Positions 34,282 through 47,084 are shown, numbered from the stretch's first letter. The stretch is DNA of 64,000 nucleotides from Epiperipatus broadwayi (GCA_028023455.1 JAQFVV010012416.1:1665767-1729766), one strand, 5' to 3'. Numbers and translations: made by a program. Notes: a model not told the origin generated them from the sequence alone.

Positions 34282-34848
34282 AAAATAATAATCACAAAAT
34301 AATAATAAATTCTTCATAACAGCTATATAAATATCAATAATAATTTTACACATAAAAAGGTTTTTTCAACATCTGGTTTGGTACCCTTTTCAAATGTTAA
34401 TAATCTATTTAATGTTAACGAATCACTTCGGACATAAAACTATCTAGTGTTCAATAATGGAATAAAAAACAAGCGATAACAATATAAATCGTTAAAGTAA
34501 ATCAAAACTCTCATGTATAAATCTGGTAATTACAAAATAATTGATTATATCATAACAATACATTAAATATCATTTTATATGATTTTCCATTCATTTTTAA
34601 TTAACCAATTATTAATTGTTATATATGAAGGTTTTGATTTATTTTAATGATTTATATTATTATTGCTTGTTTTAATTCCATTATTGAACACTAGATGGTT
34701 TTATGTCTGAAATGTTTTGTTAAAGTTAAATAGATTATTAACATTTGAAAAAGGCACCAAACCAGATGCTGAAAAAGGCTTTTTATGTGTAAAATTATTA
34801 TTGATATTTATAAGCTGTTATAAAATTATTATTTTCTGATTATTATTT
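34282..34848. mobile_element. Foldback element with ~260-bp arms, family FB-E
   Basis: Left arm from AATAATCACAAAATAATAAT through AACATCTGGTTTGGTACC to TAAATCAAAACTCTCATG pairs with an inverted right arm ending near 34848. The right arm contains TTTGAAAAAGGCACCAAACC then AGATGCTGAAAAAGG, again a small GA-flanked hairpin. The spacer is short and AT-rich. No ORF and no clear TSD. Confidence 0.75.
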
Positions 34849-35414
34849 TTTATTTTATATTTAAATTTGTTTTGAAATTCTATATTAAAATAAAACTTTG
34901 TCACTGATTAAAACAGTGAAAAAAAGTCAATTAAAAAATATTAATTGTTAGCATACTTCATCAAATAGTAGGTAGGATTAAAAGGTTTATATATTAAGAC
35001 GAGAGGGCTGAGAATACTTAGGGTCAAAAAAAGAGATGGTAACCTGAAAAAAGTTGAGAATCACTAATTTATCTATATTTGTTTTTTTTTTACAAATTAA
35101 AATTATGGAGTTTACAAATATCTTAAGATTCATTCCAAGGTTTTCATTTCAAAACTGCTCACTTTATTCTATCAAATGTCTTTTAAGTCAAAGTCAGCAA
35201 ATTTATACACTCCAGTTCCACAACACGTACCTTTTTTATTATTAAAAAAAGGTTTATTAGTAACAAACTATGTACAAATATTAACATAATTACAATAGAA
35301 TAAATTTATGTTGCATAGGCAAAAGTATAATGAAATTGCAATCATAATGGCACAGGTAACACAATGAGTTGTTCAACTCCAATGAAATGTGAGCTAAAAT
35401 TGGAGTGACATGTT
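34849..35414. other. No gene seen
   Basis: AT-rich. Frames at 35054-35245 (+) and 35290-35496 (-) lack motifs. The second overlaps the structured repeat and is a chance frame. Confidence 0.45.
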
Positions 35415-35690
35415 CTAAAATTACATAAGCACGATAAATACTTTTTAACCAGGCTTTAACCTGCATTCCATGTGCCTTAAAATTCATAATAGTCAAGCAT
35501 ATTTTGCCAATAGAAAGACTTCCAAACCATGACCCAAGATAGTGACTTTTATAAAGATAAGAGTGGCCATCTTATCTTTAACCTAACTTTCTAATTATAT
35601 AGGCAAATCTGAAGTATTTTGATTTGGGAGCATGAAGTTGAATGCAGATTAAAGCCTGGTTACTTTCTATGCGCTCAATACTTAAACTGA
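35415..35690 (+). repeat. Structured repeat SR, solitary copy (locus 3)
   Basis: The same order of elements as SR loci 1 and 2 in a single forward copy: CATAAGCACGATAAATA where the TATATAGCGCGAT box lies, a 5' hairpin CAGG/CCTG (35450-35463), CATGTGCCTTAAAATT, a mid hairpin AAGATAAG/CTTATCTT (35554-35561, 35571-35578), CCTA/TAGG (35582-35603), GGCAAATCTGAAG, GGGAGCATGAAGTTG and GGTTACTTTCTATGCGC. Stems are kept while their sequences differ from the other loci. There are no tandem or inverted partners and no TSD was found, so it is probably an older copy. Confidence 0.65.
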
Positions 35691-36273
35691 TAAAGAGTTT
35701 AAAAATTTATTTTCAAGAGTAAAACCTGATGAAGAATGTCGATGAAAAGAAAGATTTAAGTTACGAAAGAGTATAACTAAGACAGATTTTTGATTGTTAA
35801 GTTTTGGTCAAGATGTCTGTGGGTAAAAATTTGAGAGAGTAAAGGTGTGAGTTAAACCATTTTTTTTTTTTAGTGCATTATATTTTTTATTGTCAAATAT
35901 TATGGAACAGTGAGTAGCCGTATCACCCTTAGTATACAAATAATTATAGATGCATTAAAGGGCCAAAAGTATTTTACATATATTTTTAGTGATTGTGCAC
36001 ATATGAAACATGAAGAGGAGTAGAGATGAGAAGTATGGGCAGGTTTGAAAAAGGTGTAGCATTTAATTTTGGATATTTATTGCACAAAATACATGTAGGT
36101 TCAAGATTTATCTTAAATCAGTCATTAAGATATATTTTGATGGAAAATGTACTCTGTTATAAATTAAAAAGAAATTTCAACCATGATTGAGGAGTACAAA
36201 GGTTTTGAAACTTGATTAGAGTTTTAGCAACTGGTAGGTTATCCATAGATGTCTGGATGGATAAGCTATTTTA
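35691..36273. other. No gene seen
   Basis: AT-rich, with a T-run near 35861. Nothing recognised. Confidence 0.5.
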
Positions 36274-36287
36274 TTTAAAATCTTTAA

Positions 36288-37255
36288 TATATAGGGTATA
36301 TGAGCACAGACTTTCACACCATCTACCATGACTCTATCTCATAACACTGATACACTTGAACACATATATGTTGAAAAAATAAATAATCACCAATATACGT
36401 ATTTCATGCTAAACCAGCAATCATCAGTTGGTCCAGATTACCATCTCTACACATATATACTATAAGTGTTCAGATATATATTAAGATAGACAATCTTTAT
36501 ACTTTAATGGACAGGCTTCAATCTACTCCACACTCCAACTCTTCAACTGTACATCCAATTGAAAATCTGATGATGGAACGCTCAAAGGCCACCCTGAGGC
36601 CAAGATTCTTGTCACACCCATGTTGACCATAAGTCAATCTGACCCCTTATGTATAGGACATAATCCATTTAATACATATACAAGGGATGGGCAGACATCT
36701 CTACTATGTAATAACTGAAACACAGGCTTATTATATACCTGTGTCTAGACACAGGTATAAGACACAGGTATACAATAAGCCTGTGTTTCAGTTATTACAT
36801 AGTAGAGATGTCTGCCCAACCCTTGTATATGTATTAAATGGATTATGTCCTATACATGAGGGGTCAGATTGACTTATGGTCAACATGGGGGTGACAAGAA
36901 TCTTGGCCTCAGGGTGGCCTTTGAGCATTCCATCATCAGATTTTCAATTGGATGTACAGTTGAAGAGTTGGAGTGTGGAGTAGATTGAAGCTTGTCCATT
37001 AAAGTATGAAGATTGTCTATCTTAATATATATCTGAGCACTTATAGCATATATGTGTAGAGATGGTAATCTGGACCAACTGATGATTGCTGGTTTAGCAT
37101 GAAATACGTCTATTGGTGATTATTTATCTTTTCAACATATGTGTTCAAGTGTATCAGTGTTATGAGATAGAGTGGAGAGTGGTGTGAAAGTCTGTGCTCA
37201 TATACCCTATATATTACATATATAGACACAGGTATATAATAAGCCTGTGTTTCAG
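36288..37255. mobile_element. Giant near-perfect palindrome, family FB-A
   Basis: Arms of about 450 bp meet near 36745 with almost no spacer (CTGTGTCTAGACACAGG). Arm identity is about 95% or more by eye. The outer ends carry the FB-A terminus TATAGGGTATATGAGCACAG followed by ACTTTCAC. A tail AGACACAGGTATATAATAAG then CCTGTGTTTCAG appears at the right end and again, in both orientations, at the centre. Probable TSDs TTTAAAATCTTTAA (36274-36287) and TTTAAATCTTTAA (37256-37268). The 61-codon frame at 36687-36872 spans the centre and is an artefact. Confidence 0.85.
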
Positions 37256-37499
37256 TTTAAATCTTTAAATAAAATAATGAGATATTTGATGTTACATTGA
37301 TTCTTGAAACATATGAATAAAATCATGTGAAAAAGGCAAATGTTCATCAATATATATTTTATGTTGAACTAACAAAAGGGATGGTGATGGAATAATGATG
37401 CCAGATTAGGATGTTTAATAATAATAAAAAAGAATATATTCATCTTTAACTCGGTTAAAAAATTATAATTGGGTTAGCAATGGCTATGATAATCGCTAA

Positions 37500-37640
37500 T
37501 ATAATAAATAATTATTAATAGTCATTAGTGTATTTACCTAAAATAAATGGCCTCTGAGATTTGGGTGCAGAAAGTTTGACATTTGAAAGTAAAAATTATG
37601 GTAATATTCAAATATTCGTATATTATATATATTCACATAC
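37500..37640. repeat. Dispersed repeat, paired with 45395-45525
   Basis: TAGTCATTAGTGTATTTACC then AAATAAATGGCCTC matches TAATCATTAGTGTATTTATC then AAATGGATGGCGTC near 45415-45450. The similarity continues weakly through a GTTTGACA/GTTTAACA block. Old family, type unknown. Confidence 0.5.
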
Positions 37641-38124
37641 AATCAAGCCTTTTAATTATTTCATTTAAAAATTCAATTTCGAAAACAAATATTCTATTTA
37701 ATGTTATTTTATTGAACAGGAATTAACTAAAGTTATAAACATAAAAATTTTATTACGGAACAGTGAATACAAGTAAACGGATGATACAATCAGACAGCTA
37801 GATCAATAAATTGGAATTAACTAGTTTCCACTGAGTTATATAACGTTTGAAAGTGCTTTTGTGCAACACTGCCACAACCATCCATTAACCCAGAAGTCAG
37901 CCCAACCTCTCAAACCATAGATCCATTAGCAACGCAACCCTCTCAGGCAATCCACATAGCACATGCCACAATGCACTTCATCCGCATATTATTTTAGATA
38001 CTTAATTATTTTAGATACTTAACTTTTAACTTATATATATATAATATGTATTAAATATATTTCAAACTTCTATTCCGTCACATACTACTGAAAAATATAA
38101 TCAAAGATGTGAAAAATATAAATG
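37641..38124. other. No gene; GC-richer patch at 37850-37990
   Basis: The patch has CAACCCTCTCA-type blocks (CCAACCTCTCAAACC, GCAACCCTCTCAGGC) that look like a two-copy short duplication. No long frame, tRNA box or splice site seen. Confidence 0.4.
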
Positions 38125-38136
38125 GCACCCAAGATT

Positions 38137-38240
38137 CCCCCCCCCCATATGTCATAGCATCAGCCGAGACGCGAACCCACACCCGTCTGCAACCAACTAC
38201 TTGCTTGCAAGGAGGGTGCGATAACCTCTCGGCTAACAAC
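38137..38240 (-). mobile_element. tRNA-derived SINE (subfamily 2)
   Basis: Minus-strand copy with perfect 12-bp TSDs GCACCCAAGATT (38125-38136 and 38241-38252). It differs from subfamily 1 by ACCGTCTGCAACCAACTACT and a GGTTATCGCACCC segment. The tail has become a poly-C run on the plus strand. Confidence 0.9.
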
Positions 38241-38252
38241 GCACCCAAGATT

Positions 38253-39855
38253 TAATGTTAGATTTTTTTTTTACTTTTCTGAATCTGTCTTTTACATTTG
38301 AAAAATAAGTACCAATGAAACATTCTATATTTTTTCCTAACTAACAAAAAAAAAAAGGTAGCTAATTATAAAGCTGGCAAAAAAACACCTTTAACAATAG
38401 TGGAACAAAAAATCATTAAAGAACAAAAACATAAATTCTAAACGAATTCCAGCTTTAGTGATTTTACGAGTTCCACATAGAATGATTTAGAATAATTATG
38501 AGTTTATATATATTTTGGTGTGAAAAATATTTTAATCATCACTTAGTTAATAACAGGTGTCAATATCAAAATGGAGGTACATTTACAAAGGATCTTTATA
38601 GATGAAGAGTATTACTGCTGATAAAATATAAACATTTATACAAACGCAGTGGGGTGAAAACAATTTTAATTTTTATTTGTACGGTAGGAAGAACAACAAA
38701 GATTAGTGTAAAACTTTACAAAAGAATAACTTTTAAAACAATGGCGAAGAAAAGAAACCCAAAGGTATTATTATTAAAAATTGGCATAAATAAATCATAA
38801 AATTTAACAACATTAAAAAATTTCAAACTGCTATTAAAAAAACATTAGACGAAAAAGTTGGTAATATTATATGTTAAATAATAATTAAAAAAACATTACA
38901 ACCCTCATTATAACTTAATGAGAATTATTTTAATTTTGATTTAAATTTAGTAGAATGTATGGGAAACAAATTATATAGTCTAACACAAACAGCTACAGTT
39001 TTGGTCTCCGATTATAGTTTACTCTCTTATATAATATTATTTTAATTAAAGCTATTATATTTATTTTCTCGATAATAATACAAAATTGCTACATTTTATA
39101 AAATAAATATGATATACATTTCTATATGATAAATCTAATATATAAATAATAAATTACTGATACAAAACTATCCATTTAAAGCTACTGACATGATCAGTAA
39201 TATAGAGAAATGTGTGTTTATAAATACTTTATCATCAATTTCGACCATCATTATTTCATTATAGGATAACATCTTTCTAAGTTTAATCCAGTTTTTCTAA
39301 CTTATAGATTCATTTCACTTTAGCAATTTTTTATTTTATTTCATCCGGTGTATTTCATATGTAGATTCGACTCTCTTTTTTGATGATGTTTTAGAATATA
39401 GATGAAGACTTCAAGTGGTTATCTTTTTGAATGACACTTTATTTTAGACTCTTAATTCCTTCAATAATGGCAGTCATATGTGTTTGATTTTTAAGCTATA
39501 TATTTTATTTTTGATTTCTTCATGTTAATCCCATTATATCTCTCTCAAAAATTTGCTGACTCAACTCTTCACATGGCTATTCAAAGGCATTCCATTTAAG
39601 GCAAATAAATAAGGATAAAGTATGTATTAGAAGTATGTGGTTAATTTTCCAAACAAAAATATATTTAAATCACTAAATTCATACATACAAACAGAATGTA
39701 TTTCAAACATAAAGATTGATATGGTATTAATCAAAAGTTAAAAATTATTTATAATGTTCTTCATGTGAACGCTAACTTGTGGAATCTATGTCCAATGTAT
39801 TGCTCTATAGCTTACAGACAAAAAAGAAAAATTGCTTAAGCATTGATTTCATGAG
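38253..39855. other. No gene seen over 1.6 kb
   Basis: AT-rich. No recognisable TE ends, tRNA boxes or coding signal. Confidence 0.5.
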
Positions 39856-39865
39856 AAAAGATATC

Positions 39866-39950
39866 AAGCGTTGGTGGCCGAGTGGTCAGCACAGCTGCCT
39901 TACGTTCATTTCCCAACCAATGCTTTGACACATGAGAGAAAAAAGAAAAA
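39866..39950 (+). mobile_element. tRNA-derived SINE (subfamily 1, internally deleted)
   Basis: Plus-strand copy: AAGCGTTGGTGGCCGAGTGG (A-box-like), CAGCACAGCTGCCTTACG, a deletion or scramble over the B-box, then TGACACATGAGAG and an A-rich tail. Imperfect TSDs (AAGATATCA near 39858; AAGATCTCA near 39952). The minus frame 39836-40069 that crosses it is an artefact. Confidence 0.85.
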
Positions 39951-40202
39951 GAAGATCTCAAAAAGATTATTCCGAAGACAATTGAAAGATTTGCAACATC
40001 AATTATTTTTGGCTGGACATAGAATACTATGGAAAGCAAAAATTTAGAAGACAGATTCCAAGATATCAAATAAACGGAATAAAGATCAAGGATATACGTG
40101 TATATATTTATAACTCAATAGTTGTTTTTGTATAATGATTGTAAAATTCATCTTTACTTTTTTGTTCTTTTTTCTGAAGTTAGGCTATTTATATTCATTT
40201 AG

Positions 40203-40402
40203 GTATTTACATATTAGACCTACTGCCCTCGTTTATGACAGCAGAATGCCGTACCTTTCTTCAATGGGGAAGGGGCGTCTGTGATGGCAGAATGCTGACT
40301 TTTTAATAAGGAATTCTGCCATTGCAAACATTTCCCCCCATCGGAGAAAGATAAAGCATTCTACCGTCGCAAACATGGGCAGCAGGTGTAATATGTAAAT
40401 AC
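40203..40402. mobile_element. MITE-like foldback, 200 bp
   Basis: GTATTTACATATTAGACCTA, then CTGCCCTCGTTTATGAC and CAGCAGAATGCCGTA, pair with an inverted right arm ending GTAATATGTAAATAC. Arms of about 85 bp at roughly 75-80% identity. GC-richer than the surroundings. The minus frame 40233-40469 lies across it and has no motif. Confidence 0.75.
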
Positions 40403-43400
40403 GCTTATTTATGAGTATCCAAAAATGGAAATGCCTGTAATAAAATCTGCTGGTCAAAAAATAATACAATCTATTTGTGAATAAATTTAAGATATTTAGA
40501 CAATTACCACTGAAACTTCCACAGCAAAAAAAAATATAAATAAATTAGTTACTAAATTCAATTTTACCTTACATTCTAGCATTAGAAAGATCACTTAAGT
40601 ATTCAGATGTTTCAAAATAATGATCTGACATAGTCCTTGTACAGATTAAACAAAATGCATAGACAATGCTTTACCTACTTCTATCGTTAGTCTATAAGCA
40701 AATCTTTCTTAATATGCTTTTCCTTGATCATTCTTTTATATGAGTAAGTATCTGGATGAAATGTAATTGGACACCGCTTAAACAGTTGCATTTACAAAGT
40801 TTGTTTTAATTCGATTATATCTATAGTTAATTTGCTTTCTTATCAATAATTCAAATTATATTCAACTCCAACTAAATAGAAAATTCTCAATTAAGATTGA
40901 GTAATGAGTAGTAATTAATAAAAATGAAGCCATAATACTGCTTCCAATTGTCATAGTTTAATGTTATTTTGATTAAATGTTATAGTAATAATAGCTTGTG
41001 CTATTAGCAGGTTAAAATAGTCGACACCTCTCTCTCCTTTTCCCTGTTATAAAATAAATTTGCAATTGAACTAAACCTATAAAGACAAAGTAAATAAATT
41101 GTTTATCATTAAAATATACACTTATTTATCAATAGTGGCAGGCAAATATAAATTTAAAAATACATTTCATTATTGTCTAGGTCACTTAGTTTAACCTTAA
41201 CCATTTTTAATTTGTCATTTAAAATCTATTTGTAGTTACACACGCTTAATGTGGTCTTGAATTTTCAAATTATAAACATCTGGTTTGGGCTTAAAACTAC
41301 TGGAAATCTATGCAGTTTACCATGCACTTTTTACATCTTCATTTCCATCTTTCTTTCTAGTTTCAGAAAAGATAAGTTTCATTTTTCTACTGATAAAAAT
41401 TAAAAATTTTATGATAATTTTTGTGGTCAAGTAAATTCATTTTTTTTTGTCTTTCTTTCAGTTTTTTCATTGTTAATGGAACTGTATTTGCCCTGAAAAT
41501 TACATTGGAAAAAATACAAGCGCTCACCGATGTATTTAGTTGAAGGAACATTATTGGGAGCCGATGGTATTTTATATATATATTTTTTAATTATTTGAAT
41601 TTATATTTGATAAAAAATATATGAAAAAAATATTATTGAAACTAACATATACACTGATCAAAAAAAAAGAGCTCATGATTGTGTAAATTTATATCATGAA
41701 TTATCTGGATTTTTTGGTATGATGTGGGTTTGGGTCCAAATGTCCAGTATATGAATTAGGTGATATGAGACAAAGATAAACATATTTTGCAAATATTATG
41801 ACCCAATTTAGATTTTTCTATAATATCTTGTCTGCATTTTAATAATAATAAAAATATGCAAATGCTAAAAGTAAAGATTTTTGACAGTATATAAACTTAG
41901 GCTGATTATACACTACTGCAATGTAAATTTCAAAGCTGCATATGAAATGCAGAGAGGTGGCAGTTGATGAAGCTATTACCAAATTTATGGCCATAGTAGC
42001 ATGAAGCAATATGAACCCTCAAAACATATAAAGATAGGATAAATAATACTAAATCACATTGACTCTAAACTACTAACTTATGTACCTCAAACTCTGTAAT
42101 GAATTTAGTATTTCATTCACTTTTTATTTTATTTTATTTTGTATATAGTGACTATTTTAATAATTTTTAATGAATTACAAACATTATTGAAGTTCTTTAT
42201 TATAATATTCAAATTATACTAATTATTGATCAATATTAATTACTTATTGTAAGGGATGCTATTAGGGATGACATATTTATTGCAAACTCCTGTATGGAAA
42301 TACATTTTGAAAGGTTGCTAGGAAAAATGAAAGGTATTAATGTCTTTATTCTATGAAGTTTTCAAGTGATGGATTATCTTACATGTTATTATATACCAAT
42401 TTTTTTAGAAATTTTATGATGAATCCAATTAACCTACTAACAAAATTATACTTTTAACATTTATGCATGATAATTTTGAATTTATAAAATAATATGAAAA
42501 TAATTATTAGAAATATTAACTTTTATTCTCTTTTTTATTACTTTGAATATCAATGACTATATTTTTTTCAGCTTAATTACATTCTTTGGCGTTTTATGTT
42601 TCAAACCATATATATTATGTCATTTTTGAATAATACAATCTTAAGTTATAAAATTTGTGGCTTAACATAATTTTTTAAATATTCAATAAGGCTGCTTTGC
42701 CAGTGAAAAGATTTTAATTGAAATAAAAAATTTACAATGATGCTTTTTTGTTTTCAAGTTAACCACAAAAAACCTACACATTTTTTTTATAAAATTTAAA
42801 ATAGGGAACAAAGATAAAAGTTTCAAATATGTAAATGCCTTACAAAAAAGTAAAAAAATAGATGTTACAACTTACTTGGACTAAACCACAACACCACTGA
42901 TTCATTTTGTGCTGCCCTTGCCAAAAATTATTACCACAAAATTAAAATTCCATATTTGATGTATTTTAAATTTAATTTTCTATGTCGGGCATCAACACAT
43001 ACATTGAAATATTCTACATCAAAAGATTGAATGTTTTTACTTTCAAAAGACAATTCATTTAATTCAGACAATTTAGTGTGGCTCAGAGAATTTCTTAAAA
43101 AAAGTTTATTCAGTTCAGAAAATGATCATTCAAAGTTTGCCATAATCACAAGAATAGTAAAAAAAAATATTATTGCATTGCAAACTTAGTTAAATGAGGA
43201 TTTATTTTTAAATATCTATATAATAATTGAGCCCCACGTGATCAACAGCCATATCACAATTAACAATTTCATTAAAAAAAAATTCATAACATTAAAAAAA
43301 AGGTGAAATAGCTTTTTAATAAATAGCTACTGCAGACCAAAAGTCTTTCCAAAAACTCCTCATAGAGGAATAGTGTAGGAGGCTTTATTCAGAAATGTAC

Positions 43401-44100
43401 TAATTGCTGTGGAGTGATGACTTGAATAACTTTCCATTTTTGTTTATTCTTCACCTAAGGATAACTAAATATACATTTACTGACCATGTTGGATGGTTAA
43501 TGGGTTAGCTATGAGCCATCTACACAAGAGAAAAATACAAGCCTCTTAAAATTTTTTTTTCTTAATCTGGCTGGTCCTACAATGGTACCTCAATGCCCTT
43601 TGTAAAATACATTAAAATAAGCTGTTTTGTAAACTCAGTAAAAATATTTGTATGGAAAATTTTTTGCTTGTTCAATTTACTCTAATGATGATGCAGAGTA
43701 AACATTTATTTTAAAATCTACATTTGAGGTTTGTAACTGGTTCAACATTGAAAAGTTCATCACAAAATTATTTTATTCATAGACAGCCCTTATTTCACTT
43801 ACACCGATTTCAGCTGTGCAAATGGCTGGAATTAACCCTTTAGGAAAATGATTTTTTATCTTTTGTTATGTCTCATAAAAGTTTTTGAAAATGCTCAATA
43901 TTTTATTTCGGTATAAAATCTTTATTTTAGTAAACAATAGATCATGTGACTTCATTTAATAAGCTTGTATTTACAAATGAAATATAACGAGCATATTAAT
44001 AGCTCTAAAAAAGCTTCCCCCCCCCAATAATACCACAAGAGAAAGCACTTTCTGCTTAATAGTTAAGTATTTGATAAATGCTGGTCTTGAGTTTGTATTT
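40403..44100. other. No gene seen over 3.7 kb
   Basis: The longest featureless stretch. AT-rich, no ORF of 60 codons or more, and no TE ends or tRNA boxes. A block near 43450-43530 loosely resembles the tRNA-like repeat at 58.4 kb (TTACTGACCATGTTGGATGG). Confidence 0.5.
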
Positions 44101-44220
44101 TAGATCTAGTGTTGGAATGTCCTAATGCCTCACTGATGAGAACCATCAGCTTGAAACCGGTTTGGGGATAGGGATAATTCTAGATAGAGATTTTAAATGT
44201 TTTCCCTTGTGGCATTTATA
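44101..44220 (+). repeat. Repeat fragment with CTGATGA...GAAAC motif
   Basis: CACTGATGAGAACCATCAGC then TTGAAACCGGTTTGGGG (44131-44167), followed by AT-rich sequence with a short A-run. It resembles the conserved segment of the foldback arms elsewhere in the window, but no inverted partner is visible. Confidence 0.45.
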
Positions 44221-44321
44221 AAAAAAAAAAGCTTGTTTAAAGCTATTAGCATGCTCATTATATTATAACCTTTATTTTATATTAAAACTCAATAAATTAT
44301 ACAAAATGTAATATTTCTGTT

Positions 44322-44400
44322 GGTTCAGATGTTAAGGAGTTTTCTTGGGAAGCATATGAATGTGAGTTCGAGTACTAAACAGGAATGGATTTTTTTTATT
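44322..44400 (+). repeat. Degenerate tRNA-like SINE head
   Basis: TTGGTTCAGATGTTAAGGAG followed by the B-box-like GTGAGTTCGAGTACTA and a T-rich segment. It is too broken to fold as a tRNA. Confidence 0.4.
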
Positions 44401-45394
44401 GTTAAAATTTCAAAAATGTAGACATACAGACAGAAACACAGACAGGGCAAGTAAATATAAATCATTTAATAAAATATACAATCTATTGGTAATCAAGCAT
44501 AACATAAAAATTGCAGAAAAAAGTAGATTAGTAAAAGTTCTAAGAATGACAATCAAGTAATCAAAAAGATTAAGGCATAATTGTCAACAATGGACAATTA
44601 GACAAAAAACAACAACATCTAATTCAAAACTATAATCAATTGTAAGAGGATACTAAGATAGCATAAGCAAAAAAAAAAAAATGTTTTTTCAGAAATTAAG
44701 AGATTCTATGAACCTTTAAATTTTGCTGTCAAGCTATTAATGCTGCAAAAATCAAAGTCTTAACTTTTGAAGGTAAAATCAAATAAGTATTGAAAGGAAT
44801 ATTCAAAAATCTGAATAATAATGAGGCATATCTGATGGTGATTACTTCAAAAAAAGACAAGACTAATGAGCTATGAAGAAACTATAAAAGAAGCATATTT
44901 ATATGATTAAGTGTGGATAACAATATATATAGCTTTACAAATTAAACACGTAATTTTTTCAATTGACAAATATTTTAAATATTGATGCCTTTGAAAGATC
45001 ATACTATGATAATAACTTTTTACATTTATAACTTTAAATTTATTTCAAGATTAAATGTATTTACTTTCATTCGCCCTAATATTGTAGGACCTTCTCATTC
45101 TTTTAACACATGCACACTATAAACAATATTTTTGTTATTTAAATTTACAACTCATCAATTTTTCTTAATGAACAATTTTTTTCCAATGATATCTTCAAAA
45201 TGTAACTCTGTCCTCCTCTCCACAATGCACTTTGATTAAAACTAATCATTTTAGGTAATTATACTCACTAAAAAAAATGGAGATAATATAATAGCTAAAG
45301 ATTCAGAGAAAATAATCCTATATTCTTTATAAATATAATAAACATCTCCTTTAACTGAGGTTTAAAATTTATATCTGTGCAAGAGATAATATCT
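44401..45394. other. No gene seen
   Basis: AT-rich with A-runs near 44670. Nothing recognised. Confidence 0.5.
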
Positions 45395-45525
45395 AGTTTC
45401 GAAAATGATTAGTAATAATCATTAGTGTATTTATCTGAAATGGATGGCGTCAAAGTTGTGAGTGGAGGGAGTTTAACAATGGTAAATGAAAATGTAACAA
45501 TCCTATACTCCTACATTCAAAAAAG
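45395..45525. repeat. Dispersed repeat, partner of 37500-37640
   Basis: See the block TAATCATTAGTGTATTTATC. Modest identity to the copy at 37.5 kb. Confidence 0.5.
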
Positions 45526-45626
45526 GTGAGAGTAAAGATTGTTTTGATTAAATAATGATAATTCTAGTTTCATAACATACTTCTGAAGATAGCAAAAAAA
45601 AAAAAAGAATGCTTCTCCATAGCATA

Positions 45627-45665
45627 AGCTTGTGGTTAAACACCTGTAGAGGTCCCTACTATCGC
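45627..45665 (-). repeat. Fragment of the 53.8-kb foldback arm
   Basis: CTTGTGGTTAAACACCTGTA then GAGGTCCCTACTATCG matches the inverted form of the left arm of the TA-flanked foldback at 53829-54078 (CGATAGTAGGGATCTCTACA). Only about 38 bp aligns. Confidence 0.5.
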
Positions 45666-45699
45666 ATTTTACACGCATATTTTCGAGGTTACAGCCTCA

Positions 45700-47084
45700 G
45701 TAAATATTACTTAAGAGAGATATAGAAATTTAACTTCATGAACTAACTTCAGAAGAAAAAGAGTGGAAACAGGAAATAAAAGTCAGAAAGAATTTATTGA
45801 CTCATTCAAGGCTTTTGATTGTGGTAATCATTCAAACAATAGTTATCTCAAAACACTGGAAATATTTAGAGGATCTTATTCTTGTCAAGTCTTTACAATT
45901 ATCAAAAATCCAAAGCAAACTAAATAGAAATTAGTAATATAGAATTATTTCACCATAAAAAATGATTTTTTATTAGAGTCTATTTTCTTATCATATAAAA
46001 TGTTTTCTATGTGCAGATTTGGAAGAAATTGAAGCAGGTAGAACAGAAGGGATGACATTACCACTGTCAGTATAAAAATAGCTTCATTTGCACTACATAT
46101 AGAGAATATTCTAAAGACAGCATTCAAAAAGTGAAAAGAGAAAGTGAAAGAGTCAGATTACTTTTAAACATAAAATAAAATATATTTATTCACAAAATAA
46201 AACAAATTCAATTTATTTGAAAAGATAAATATTAGTAAACAGATGATTGTATCTTTCTAGATTTAAAAACGTGCACTCATGAAAACTATACTAAATAAAT
46301 CAAGTACAGGGTTAGGTAGGGCAAATGTGTTTTTGGTAGTAATCAAAAACCAAAATGTCCTAATAAAGATAAAGGACTTGTTTATATGCTATTCTTCTCT
46401 ATCTTAAGTTAAAATTAAAAGAAATAATATATGCTTATCATGTATGGTATGGAGAAATTTCTTAAAAGACTGGACAAAGGCATAGGGATGGATAGAGAAC
46501 CAGTTATAATTACTTATACAACAATCCTGATTCTGATCTTTTCTATCTAAGTTGCTTATATATATAGAAATTTAAGTAAAGAAGAAGGTGAACCACTTTT
46601 TTCTTATAAAATCTCTGTCTTGTGTTGTGACTTGAGAGCTTTCTATACAGTCATCATTACATCTAACTTTTTATTAATCTTTCTTTCTACCTTTGCTTTT
46701 TTCTTCTACAATTAGAATAGTCATATTCAATAAAGATGATTGACAATGTTATTAACGAAATAATAATTTAATTCTATCATTTTTGGGCTATATTCTCTGT
46801 TTGAAGTATTAGCAATAATAATAACATTCGATTGACAACAAACATGCATAAATGAATCAATATTATTGAAACCAGGAATAAAGTGACGAAACGCAGACTA
46901 AAGATGAATTAAATGCGTTGTTTGGATTGTGACAAAAGTACTATAATTTTGTAATAAAATAATAATACGGTTACATTCTTTTGGTTCGAGACATTGAAGT
47001 GAAATGAAGTACGAAGAAAACGATCTTTATGTATAAAAAACACACACATAAAAACAGGTGAAGTTAGGAAAATATTGGAGCTCA
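45700..47084. other. No gene seen over 1.4 kb
   Basis: AT-rich. A 60-codon minus frame (45945-46127) has no motif. Confidence 0.5.

Noticed and set aside
35715-35760. CCTGATGAAGAATGTCGATGAAAAG as a hammerhead ribozyme just after SR copy 3
   Set aside because: The segment between CTGATGA and GAAA does not form a stem and no stem I/III partners were found.
36687-36872. 61-codon ORF MGRHLYYVITETQAYYIPVS...
   Set aside because: It spans the centre of the palindrome; the sequence is the arm read into its own inverse.
39836-40069. 77-codon minus ORF
   Set aside because: It reads antisense through a SINE and its flank, with no motif.
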